13,312 bases of DNA from Sulfuricaulis sp049587675 (GTDB lineage Bacteria; Pseudomonadota; Gammaproteobacteria; Acidiferrobacterales; Sulfurifustaceae). The position numbers were made by a program, and so were the translations under genes. This document shows positions 5,833 through 13,100 of this stretch, piece after piece. The number at the start of each line of letters is the position of its first letter. The first letter of the stretch is position 1. The notes beneath the pieces are model-generated. The model was given only the letters and a program-made list of their open reading frames with translations. It was not told the origin of the DNA and ran no database searches. The stretch covers positions 1 through 13,312 of the forward strand of contig NZ_JBAVEJ010000274.1 in assembly GCF_049587675.1 (NCBI RefSeq). Reading direction: 5' to 3'.

Positions 5833-6495
5833 ATGAAGCGTTTTACCGTTTTTGCCATCATCGCCGCTTTCGTGGCCGTCATCGCCGGCTGCGCGACCGC
5901 TGAGAATGGCAAGCCGCGTCCCATAACCGACGCCGAGAAGGGCGCGTTGGCCAAGAAAGACGACCTCAGCAAGGACGCGCTGATCGGCGCGGTCGGTGGT
6001 GGCATTGCCGGCGCCGCCGTGGACACCTACATGGATTCGCAGAAAAGGGATCTTGAGAAGGTGCTCGCGCCCGAGATCCAGGCGATAGCGATTGATATCC
6101 AGAAGGTGAACCAGAACAACCTGCTGATCACCATGACATCGCAGACGGCGTTTGATTTCGATTCCACGACGATCAAGCCGGGTTTCTATTCCACCATGGA
6201 CAAGATCGCGAACGTGCTGATTCGTTACGGCAAGACGCATCTCACCATTGTCGGGCACACGGACAACGTTGGCGCCGAACAGTACAACCAGACGCTCTCC
6301 GATCATCGCGCCCAGGCGGTCAATGACTACCTGCGCAACAAGGGTATCCTGGTGCAGCGGCTCGTGTTCCTCGGCCGGGGCGCGACCGCGCCGCGCGCCA
6401 GCAACGCCACCGAGGAAGGACGCCGTCTCAACCGGCGCGTGGAGATCATCGTCGAGCCGATCGTCGCCGAACCCCAGAATCAGGCGCCGGGATAA
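5833..6495 (+). CDS. OmpA-family peptidoglycan-binding outer-membrane lipoprotein
   Basis: The 220-residue protein has a lipoprotein signal with lipobox V-I-A-G-C (Cys20). Residue 21 is Ala, not Asp, so sorting to the outer membrane is expected. A glycine-zipper-like helix (IGAVGGGIAGAAV, 51-63) follows, then the OmpA C-terminal domain from about 95 to 208. This includes FDFDSTTIKPG, GHTDNVGAEQYNQTLSDHRAQAV (Asp144 and Arg159 have the spacing of the diaminopimelate-binding pair in E. coli OmpA) and RRLNRRVEI. It probably tethers the outer membrane to peptidoglycan, like YiaD or Pal-related proteins. GGAG sits 10 bases before the ATG. A TAATAAAAT stretch at 5791-5799 could supply a -10, without a good -35. 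Confidence 0.93.
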   Translation: MKRFTVFAIIAAFVAVIAGCATAENGKPRPITDAEKGALAKKDDLSKDALIGAVGGGIAGAAVDTYMDSQKRDLEKVLAPEIQAIAIDIQKVNQNNLLITMTSQTAFDFDSTTIKPGFYSTMDKIANVLIRYGKTHLTIVGHTDNVGAEQYNQTLSDHRAQAVNDYLRNKGILVQRLVFLGRGATAPRASNATEEGRRLNRRVEIIVEPIVAEPQNQAPG

Positions 6496-6662
6496 GTTAC
6501 GCGAGCCGGTTTTGCAGGACACCGGCGCACGCCTTGTGCAATGGATTGCAATTTCTATATTCGTCAAAAGCGTTTTCGATTCTTGGACTGGTTTTTAAGC
6601 CCTCCGGCAGCGCTCATAATCGGGGCATTTCAGAATTGGCTTGGATGTGAAAACATAAGCCC
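6496..6662. promoter_or_regulatory. Intergenic region with candidate promoters for the holin-like gene
   Basis: Two candidate -10 elements are present. TATATT (6556-6561) has TTGTGC 16 bases upstream (6534-6539). CATAAT (6615-6620) has TTTTTA 17 bases upstream (6592-6597). A short dyad TGCAATGGATTGCA (6537-6550) and a weak GCCGG/CCGGC pair (6505-6526) follow the lipoprotein gene; neither is a convincing terminator. Confidence 0.35.
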
Positions 6663-7037
6663 ATGACCGGTTTCATATTACGTCTGCTTATCGTCGCGCT
6701 CGGACTGTGGCTGGCCTCGGCGTGGGTGCCTGGCATCGAAGTAAAGGGTGTGTGGACGCTGCTTGGCGCGGCGCTGATGCTCGGGTTCGTCAATGCCATT
6801 GTGCGACCGTTGCTCGTGATCCTGACGCTCCCGATCACGGTCTTGACGCTCGGATTATTTCTGCTGGTCATTAACGCGGGCATGCTGGGGCTGGTCGCAT
6901 GGCTGTTCGATAACTTTACAATCGCGGACTTCGGATCGGCGCTGCTTGGATCAATCGTCGTGAGCCTGACCGGCTGGGCCGCGTCTTACTTTATCGGCCC
7001 GCGCGGGCGTATTGAAGTCATCGTCGTGCGCCATTGA
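6663..7037 (+). CDS. Small four-helix membrane protein, phage-holin-4_2/YvlD type
   Basis: The 124-residue protein is almost entirely membrane helices (about 4-22, 30-46, 52-80 and 93-113). It carries the family hallmarks: a WVPGIEVKG loop after helix 1, GFVNAIVRPLLVILTLPITVLTLGLFLLVINA across the middle, and a short polar F-D-N-F-T-I-A-D-F loop. This matches the family annotated 'phage holin family protein' (PF04020; B. subtilis YvlD). Despite that name, members are chromosomal membrane proteins linked to envelope stress, and nothing around it is phage-derived. No strong Shine-Dalgarno precedes the ATG. The next gene is convergent, 79 bases away. Confidence 0.9.
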   Translation: MTGFILRLLIVALGLWLASAWVPGIEVKGVWTLLGAALMLGFVNAIVRPLLVILTLPITVLTLGLFLLVINAGMLGLVAWLFDNFTIADFGSALLGSIVVSLTGWAASYFIGPRGRIEVIVVRH

Positions 7038-7116
7038 CGATAGCTATTTCTGGATTACCTCGAATTAAAAAGAAGAACTGATCCAAGGGCGTCTGCCCGG
7101 CGCGGCGGCTCGCTGG

Positions 7117-8058
7117 TTACGTATTTCGCTCGACGCTTACGCGCGCGGCGCCGGTGGCGCGTGCATCCCGCGTTTCGCGCCCGACCGTTCCCCGCTCCGC
7201 GACGGCGCGTTCGCCCGCTTGCTCGAAACGCAGGAACTCCTTGACACTGGCATTGGCGGCGCGGGCGCAGGCCAGTGATGGCGGCTTTTGATTCCAGCCC
7301 CAGTAATCGGAATGATCCGCGTCGGGGTTTTCCTGCTGCGTGAGCTTGACGGGCGCGACGGCATCGGCCCAGAAATCATGGCCGAGCGCCGTCGGAAAAA
7401 AACCCTCGCTGCCCGGCGCCGCGGTCTGACCGAGCGGAAAGGCGTAGGCCAGCACCTTGTCGCTGGACGAGTACAGGCTCAGGCCCGCATCGGTCAATAC
7501 CGTGTCGATGGCGTCGCGCAGCTTCTGCTTGTCGGGTCGCGGTTCGAGCATGAAGGTGGGTACCGCTCCGGCCATCAGCACCACGCGGCCAACGGTGATA
7601 TCGCTCTTGCCCCGTAACGTCTTTAGCAGTTCGAGCGTCAGGCGGCAGCCCATGGAATGCGCGACGATGTCCACCTGTTTGTGGCCGCTTTCACGCGCTG
7701 CGCGCGCGAGCGTGTCGGCCAGCGCCGCGGCGGTCTGGCGCGCGCGCTCGATGCTCCACGGGTAGAAAAGCGGCGAGACCACGCCCCAGTCGGCGTCACC
7801 CGGCCAGTAAATCTGAACCAGGCGTCCGCCCGCGACGGGCGAATCGTCGTCGAGCCTGGCCAGTTCACGCTGCAGCGCTTCGAATCCGCGGTAGGCGTCC
7901 TCGCTGGCCTTGAGATCGTTGTTGTAGCCATGGATCAGGAGCAGCAGATGGCGCCGGCCGGTGAGCGCGCGGTACTCCGGTTCGGACGGCTCGGTATTGA
8001 CCTCGCCGCCTTGGGGACGCTGGCGGAAGGACAGCCTCGCGGTTGGTTCGAGCGCCAC
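7117..8058 (-). CDS. DUF900-like alpha/beta hydrolase
   Basis: The 313-residue protein lacks a signal peptide and is probably cytosolic. It has an alpha/beta-hydrolase core: LLLLIHGYNND (38-48, oxyanion-hole strand HGY), YWPGDADWGVVSPLFYPWS, and the nucleophile elbow VDIVAHSMGCRL with Ser135 (A-H-S-M-G in place of G-x-S-x-G). This resembles the DUF900 'esterase/lipase superfamily' group. The catalytic acid and His are less certain; Asp248/His249 in DADHSDYW is a candidate for the His region. The C-terminal 35 residues are Arg/Ala-rich and look disordered. I start at GTG 8058 because GGAGG (8070-8066) is 7 bases upstream. Longer versions would overlap the preceding gene. It follows the membrane protein gene after 4 bases. 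Substrate unknown. Confidence 0.85.
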   Translation of the reverse strand: MALEPTARLSFRQRPQGGEVNTEPSEPEYRALTGRRHLLLLIHGYNNDLKASEDAYRGFEALQRELARLDDDSPVAGGRLVQIYWPGDADWGVVSPLFYPWSIERARQTAAALADTLARAARESGHKQVDIVAHSMGCRLTLELLKTLRGKSDITVGRVVLMAGAVPTFMLEPRPDKQKLRDAIDTVLTDAGLSLYSSSDKVLAYAFPLGQTAAPGSEGFFPTALGHDFWADAVAPVKLTQQENPDADHSDYWGWNQKPPSLACARAANASVKEFLRFEQAGERAVAERGTVGRETRDARATGAARVSVERNT

Positions 8059-8062
8059 GCGA

Positions 8063-8809
8063 TTACCTCCGCGCGCGCAGACTGGTGAGCGCGTTGACCA
8101 CGTCCTTGGCGAAGGGCGCGACCAGGCCACCCAGCACCGACAGCAGCACGATCATGTCCGGGCTCAGATGGGGTTTCTGGTTGAGCAGAATCCAGGCGAG
8201 CAGCGCGCCACCGCCGGCCACCGACCACAGCTGGTTGAGGCGCGCCCAGACGAATTCGATTTCATTCTGCAGCGCGTCGAGCTTGCGGCTCACCAGGTTG
8301 CCGAGCCGGGCGCGCGCCTGCGCCGCGCCGCGGGCCTGCATGTCGTCGGTTATGCTGACCTTGCGGGGACGGCCTTCCATCCGTTCGGCGCTGAACTTTA
8401 GCCAGATCTTGGCGTCGTCGGCCCCCTCTCGCAGTTCCCGTACTTGGGGCATGGCGGCAATGAATTCATAGAACGCAGGATACTTCGAGGGGAAATCCAG
8501 CGCCACGTTCGCGGCCGCCTGTACCTGGCCCATGAGTTTCGCGGTCGTCTGGTCGTAAAGCACATTGGCGTTCCCCGGCCCGCCCGCCGCCAGCAGCATG
8601 AGTTGCTGGTGCGCGGATTTCGAATCGGGCGCGGTCGCCAGCCAGCGCTCGAGGCGGCCGCGGTGAAAATGCCGCCGCCAGTACGTCACGCTCTTGATGA
8701 GTTCCAGCAGCGCCATGGCGATGGTGCCGATGGCGGCGAGCAGCAGAGCGTAGTCGAGAATTTTTCCGGAAAAGCTTTCTACGGTGACAGCGATGGTGCT
8801 GGTATCCAC
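8063..8809 (-). CDS. Membrane protein of unknown function, partner of the hydrolase
   Basis: The protein has 248 residues from GTG 8809. One membrane helix spans about 19-38 (DYALLLAAIGTIAMALLELI). A cytosolic middle of about 150 residues follows (YWRRHFHRGRLERWL, LMLLAAGGPGN, ALDFPSKYPAFYEFIAAMP). Two C-terminal helices lie at about 195-210 and 217-236, and a basic tail ends the protein. I recognise no family. The Shine-Dalgarno AGGAGG is 9 bases before this GTG but directly touches an in-frame TTG at 8818, so GTG is preferred. The hydrolase follows after 4 bases and its Shine-Dalgarno overlaps this gene's stop, so the two should be made together and may form a membrane-bound complex. The upstream region is the heavily structured intergenic stretch. 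Confidence 0.78.
   Translation of the reverse strand: MDTSTIAVTVESFSGKILDYALLLAAIGTIAMALLELIKSVTYWRRHFHRGRLERWLATAPDSKSAHQQLMLLAAGGPGNANVLYDQTTAKLMGQVQAAANVALDFPSKYPAFYEFIAAMPQVRELREGADDAKIWLKFSAERMEGRPRKVSITDDMQARGAAQARARLGNLVSRKLDALQNEIEFVWARLNQLWSVAGGGALLAWILLNQKPHLSPDMIVLLSVLGGLVAPFAKDVVNALTSLRARR
8066..8070 (-). promoter_or_regulatory. Ribosome binding site deciding the hydrolase GTG start
   Basis: GGAGG on the minus strand lies 7 bases before GTG 8058 and directly abuts the upstream stop codon (8065-8063). It fixes the start and indicates translational coupling. Confidence 0.7.
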
Positions 8810-8818
8810 GGCGGGCAA

Positions 8819-8824
8819 CCTCCT
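8819..8824 (-). promoter_or_regulatory. Perfect Shine-Dalgarno choosing GTG over TTG
   Basis: AGGAGG lies 9 bases before GTG 8809. The alternative in-frame TTG at 8818 has no spacing at all, so it is an unlikely start. Confidence 0.65.
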
Positions 8825-8854
8825 GTATACGGAATCATGTTTTTATGTCCAAAT

Positions 8855-8871
8855 CGCGTCGCGGCGACGCG
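8855..8871. repeat. 17-bp dyad CGCGTCGC-G-GCGACGCG
   Basis: Perfect 8-bp arms surround one central base, 46-62 bases upstream of the membrane protein start and 5 bases from the next inverted repeat. It could be an operator for a dimeric regulator or, in RNA, a 7-bp hairpin with a 3-base loop. Confidence 0.55.
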
Positions 8872-8876
8872 TATGA

Positions 8877-8969
8877 GATTATTGCGGCGGCACGAATCTC
8901 CTTGAACATGTCTGGTGGGTTTTTATTCTCCCGGCCCGGGATCGAAGCCGTCAAGCCGCCGCAATAATC
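8877..8969. repeat. Long inverted-repeat element 1 (93 bp, 15-bp perfect arms)
   Basis: The left arm GATTATTGCGGCGGC (8877-8891) is the exact reverse complement of the right arm GCCGCCGCAATAATC (8955-8969), with 63 bases between them. No reading frame crosses it. The arms share TTATTG-nnn-CGGC with element 2 at 8990-9083. I recognise no known repeat family. Confidence 0.7.
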
Positions 8970-8973
8970 AGAA

Positions 8974-8985
8974 ATCATTAATGAT
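8974..8985. repeat. 12-bp palindrome midway between the two long inverted repeats
   Basis: ATCATTAATGAT is a perfect palindrome placed exactly 4 bases from the end of element 1 and 4 bases from the start of element 2. It could be an operator half-way point or the tip of an alternative stem in which CAATAA (8962-8967) pairs with TTATTG (8991-8996). Confidence 0.55.
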
Positions 8986-8989
8986 CTTC

Positions 8990-9083
8990 GTTATTGACCC
9001 GGCACGCCCATGCCATCACGAATACCCAGTAATGTCTATCATGACCTGCCTTCGTTCAAGAACAGTCGTGCCGGGTCAATAAC
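8990..9083. repeat. Long inverted-repeat element 2 (94 bp, 17-bp perfect arms)
   Basis: The left arm GTTATTGACCCGGCACG (8990-9006) and the right arm CGTGCCGGGTCAATAAC (9067-9083) are exact reverse complements around 60 bases. The size is within one base of element 1. The arm has ACC/GGT where element 1 has CGG/CCG, which keeps the pairing. I see no target-site duplication and no coding frame inside. Confidence 0.75.
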
Positions 9084-9107
9084 TGCTTAGGCAGGGATAA
9101 GGCAAGC

Positions 9108-9176
9108 AGACGGTTCGGTCTTTGCTAATTCACATGAGCGGCAGCTCAGTTTAGCCAGCATGACGTTGAACCGTCT
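9108..9176. repeat. Nested inverted repeats upstream of the protease gene
   Basis: The outer arms are AGACGGTTC (9108-9116) and GAACCGTCT (9168-9176). Inside them are GCTAA (9124-9128) with TTAGC (9151-9155), and the innermost TGAGC (9135-9139) with GCTCA (9144-9148) around a GGCA loop. All three pairs nest in order, so the stretch could fold as one interrupted hairpin in DNA or in the leader of the protease mRNA. Confidence 0.5.
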
Positions 9177-9249
9177 ATCCGTGTCGGCACCGTGGATGAT
9201 AAAGTGTTGCACAGAGATATTGGACGATGGCAAACCAGTTGAGTCTGGG

Positions 9250-10182
9250 ATGAAAGTGAGTTTGATGTTCTGTGCCGACAAAAACCCGATTTTCCAGGCG
9301 CTGCTGGCGATTATGCTGGTGTTGGGCGCGGCTGCGGCGCGGGCCGATCCGGCCGAGCCGTGGCTGAAGGGCCTCGCGAGCCTGGTCGTCCCGGGTACGG
9401 GGCAGGCGAGTAATGGCGACTACGGCGAGGCGGCGCTGCACTTCGGCGTCTTCGCGGTGTCGGTCTATGGCGTGATCCGTTACCAGGACAAGAGCGACTA
9501 CCTGGATGCGGACCAGCGCTACGACGAAGACAACAACCGCGAGTTCATCAACAAGACGACACTGCGCTACGACTACGCCGCCAGGCTCGTAACCGACATG
9601 GCGCTTTATTCCGGTTACGCGGCCTATCGGGACGCGCGCGAACGTGACAACGCCGGATTCCGCACGCCGGCCCCGCGCGAATCGCTTACCGATCTCGCTG
9701 TTGCGCCGTTCTCTATCAATTATCTCTCGCGCCCCACGACCTTTATTCCGCTCTTGCTCGAGGCGGCCGTGCTTTATCACGAAAAAGACAGCAAGGATGC
9801 CTACGGCATTTATCGCGCCAATGACGTGAGCGAGCGCGATCTGCATGTCTTCAATCTAACCGCGAACGAGATGACCGCGGTGGGTGAGGAGGCATTCTTC
9901 CGCGGCTTCCTGAATAACGAGTTCAGCAGCCGCTACGGTGACGGCGCCGGTCTGGTGACGTCCTCAGTGATCTTCGGGCTGGCACACACTGGCCAGGGCC
10001 AGACCGCCAATGCACTGCAGGCAACGGCGGCGGGATTTTATTTCGGCTGGCTGCATCAGAAAAACGACTACGCGACGGGCGAAGGCGTGGCGTTGCACTA
10101 CTGGTTCAACGTGCTCGCCGGCGCTGCGGCGATCCACAATGGCGGCAGCGCGGAGCTCTTGCATATCCAGTTGCCGTTTTAA
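9250..10182 (+). CDS. Exported CPBP (CAAX-like) intramembrane protease with N-terminal PGxGQ domain
   Basis: The protein has 310 residues from ATG 9250. A signal peptide comes first (IFQALLAIMLVLGAAAARA, cut near residue 31). A short LASLVVPGTGQASNGDYGEA segment (43-61) with a hydrophobic helix follows, as seen in small envelope proteins with a PGxGQ motif. The CPBP protease domain is at about 205-300: motif 1 EEAFFR (213-218), motif 2 FGLAH (242-246) and motif 3 HYWFN (283-287). The paired Glu and two His are the catalytic set of this glutamic/metal-type family. Starts at 9160 (longer) and 9265 (shorter) are possible. I prefer 9250 because it keeps the signal peptide near the N-terminus, though its Shine-Dalgarno is weak. 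The substrate is unknown. The oxidoreductase gene is convergent, only 7 bases away. Confidence 0.85.
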   Translation: MKVSLMFCADKNPIFQALLAIMLVLGAAAARADPAEPWLKGLASLVVPGTGQASNGDYGEAALHFGVFAVSVYGVIRYQDKSDYLDADQRYDEDNNREFINKTTLRYDYAARLVTDMALYSGYAAYRDARERDNAGFRTPAPRESLTDLAVAPFSINYLSRPTTFIPLLLEAAVLYHEKDSKDAYGIYRANDVSERDLHVFNLTANEMTAVGEEAFFRGFLNNEFSSRYGDGAGLVTSSVIFGLAHTGQGQTANALQATAAGFYFGWLHQKNDYATGEGVALHYWFNVLAGAAAIHNGGSAELLHIQLPF

Positions 10183-10189
10183 ACACCGG

Positions 10190-13100
10190 TTACAGCAGTA
10201 CGTGCTCGATACCGCCCTGCTTCGCCCGGGCGATGAAATCCTGTGCCCAGGTTTCGCCCATTTTCAGCCGCGCCAGTTCGACCACGATATAGTCGGTGTC
10301 GAGGCCGGTGCTGTCGGCGTAGCGCGCCAAGCCCTGCTGGCAGGCGGGACAGGAGGTGAGCATTTTTACATTGCCACCGCGCGCGCGGGGTTCGCCGGTC
10401 AGTTGCGCAATGCCCTTGTGTATCTCCTCTTCCTTGCGGAATCGCACTTGAGTGGCGATGTCCGGGCGCGACACCGCGAAGGTGCCGGCCTCACCGCAAC
10501 AGCGGTCGGAGAGCAGCACCTCTTGCCCCATTAACGTCGTGGCCACCTTGATCGGTGCATGGGTCTTCATAGGCGTGTGACACGGGTCGTGATAGAGATA
10601 TTTCACGCCCGGCACGCCGTCGAGCTTCACGCCCTTTTCCATCAGGTATTCGTGGATGTCGAGCAGGCGGCAGCCGGGAAAGATTTTGCCAAACTGGTAG
10701 CGCAGCAGCTGGTCCATGCAGGTGCCGCAGGAAACCAGCACGGTCTTGATGTCGAGATAGTTGAGCGTGTTGGCGACGCGGTGGAACAGCACCTGGTTGT
10801 CGGTCGAAATCTGGTCACCCTTCTTCGCGTCGCCACTCGCGGTCTGCGGGTAGCCGCAGCAGAGATAGCCCGGGGGCAGCACCGTCTGCGCGCCGACCTC
10901 GTAGAGCATGGCGAGCGTGGCCAGGCCAATCTGGCTGAACAGCCGCTCCGAGCCGCAGCCGGGAAAATAGAACACCGCCTCCGATTCGTCATTGACCTTG
11001 CGCGGATCGCGCACGATGGCGACCTGCTTGCTGTCCTCGACGCCGAGGAACGCGCGCATGGTCTGCGACGGCAGAGCCGGCGGCAACGGGCGCTTCACGA
11101 AATGCACGACCTGCGCGACGACCGAGGTGCTGCCGACGGTGGGGCCCGGGTGCGATTCGCGGCGCGCGAACGGTTTGCTCAGCAGGGTGTAGGCGAGGCG
11201 CTGCGCCGCATAACCCCAGCCGATCAGGAAGCGGCGCATCAGTTTGATGGTGGCGGGATCGGTGACGTTGAGGAACGCGAGCGATGCCTTGGTGCCGAGG
11301 CTCAGGCGTTTTTTGCCGCGGGCGCGCAACAGATTGCGCATGTGGATCGTGACGTCACCGAAGTCGATGTCCACCGGGCAGGGTTTTTCGCACTTGTGGC
11401 ACACGGTGCAGTGGTCGGCGATGTCGTTCATCTCGTCGAAATGGCGGATCGAGATCCCGCGGCGCGTCTGTTCCTCGTACAAGAACGCCTCGATGATGAG
11501 ACCGGCGGCGAGAATCTTGTTGCGCGGCGAGTACAGCAGGTTGGCGCGCGGCACGTGCGTGTTGCACACCGGTTTGCACTTGCCGCAGCGCAGGCAGTGC
11601 TTGATCTCGTCGTTGAGCGCGCCCAGCTCGCTCGCTTCCAGAATCAGCGCCTCCTGTTCCACCAGTCGCAGCGACGGCGTGTACGCGCCGTCGAGGGTCG
11701 CGCCCGGGAGCAGCTTGCCGCGATTAAAATGTCCGTCGGGATCGGTATCGTGCTTGTAGCGCGCGAACGCTTCGAGTTCCGGCGCGTCGAGGTAGTGCAG
11801 CTTGGTGAGGCCGATGCCGTGCTCGCCCGAGATCACGCCGCCGAGCGACACCGCGAGCTGCATCACGCGGTCGACGATGCGGTGCGCCTCCTGCAGCATG
11901 GCGTAGTCGTTGGAGAACACCGGGATGTTGGTATGCACGTTGCCGTCGCCGGCGTGCATGTGCAGTGCGACGAACAGCCGGCTGGCGCGCAGTCCGGCGT
12001 GGATTTCGTCCAGCCGGCGGCGCACGCCCTCGAGCTCGCCGCCGAGAAAAATGTTCTTGAGCGGCCGTTCCACCTCGCGGCGGTAGGAGATGCGCAGGTC
12101 GCGCCGTGCGAGCAGGTCGAAGAAACTGTCACCCGGGCGCAGCCTGGCGCGTTCGGCTTCGTCGAGCGCCGCGGCGTTGCGTTGCGCGTCGGCGTCGAGG
12201 TTTACCAGGATCGCGCGCCAGCGCGTGCGCACCTCGGTCAGGTGCTGGCGCGCGTCGTGCTTCTTGGATTCGAGGATGGCGTCGCCTTCGGCGCTACGCT
12301 CGGCCTCGGGACCCGTGTGCAGCTCCGGCATGTCACCGGCCAGGTAGTTGAGCACTGCATCGATCATTTTGAGCTTGTTTTGCGTGGATTGCTCGATGTT
12401 AATGCGGTCGATGCCGCGGCTGTAATCGGCCAGGCGTTCGAGCGGGATGACCACGTCCTCGTTGATCTTGAACGCATTGGTATGAGTCGCGATCGCCGCG
12501 GTGCGCGCGCGGTCGGCCCAGAACCGGGCGCGCGCCTCGGGACTCACGGCGATGAAACCCTCGCCGTCGCGCCGGTTCGCCAACTGCACCACGTGCGTGG
12601 CGGCGCGCGCCACGGCGTCCTCGTCGTCGCCGGCGATGTCCGCCATCAGCACCATCTTCGGCCGCTCGCGCCGCGCCGCCTTGGTGCTGTAGTTGACCGC
12701 CTTCACGTAGCGTTCGTCGAGGTGCTCGAGCCCGGTCAGCGCCACGCCGGGTTCGGCGTCAATGTGACGCTTGACCTCCACGATCGCCGCCACCGCCGGG
12801 GTGATGTCGGCGCCGAAGAATTCGAGGCACACCGTGCGCAGGAAACGCGGCATGCGGTGCAGCACGAACACCGCCGAGGTGATGATCCCGTCACAGCCTT
12901 CCTTCTGCACGCCCGGCAGTCCGCCGAGGAACTTGGAGGTGACGTCCTTGCCGAGACCGGGTTTGCGCAGCTTGCGCCCGGGCATTTTCAATTCCACCGA
13001 CTCGCCGAGGCGCGTGCGGCCGTCGGCGGCAAAGCGGGTGAGACGAAAGCGCACCGTCTCCTGTTCGTGGATCTTACCGAGGTTGTGGTCGAGCCGCTCG

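Noticed and set aside
5002..6567. Minus-strand 521-residue frame opposite the DUF2238 and OmpA-like genes
   Set aside because: It spans two well-recognised plus-strand genes and their gap, and its composition is His/Gln/Arg-rich as expected of antisense translation.
6663..7037. Prophage remnant suggested by the 'phage holin' family name
   Set aside because: The family is widespread in bacterial chromosomes, and no other phage-like gene is present in the window.
8990..9083. Integron attC site
   Set aside because: Size and dyad would fit, but the ends lack the required RYYYAAC and GTTRRRY core sites and no integrase is present.
8877..9083. CRISPR array or insertion sequence ends
   Set aside because: There are only two copies, in inverted-arm form, with no regular spacers, no cas genes, no transposase and no target-site duplication.
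9087..9281. Minus-strand frame of 64 residues across the protease leader
   Set aside because: Composition is plausible, but it overlaps the protease start and the nested inverted repeats. I see no homology, so I did not call it.
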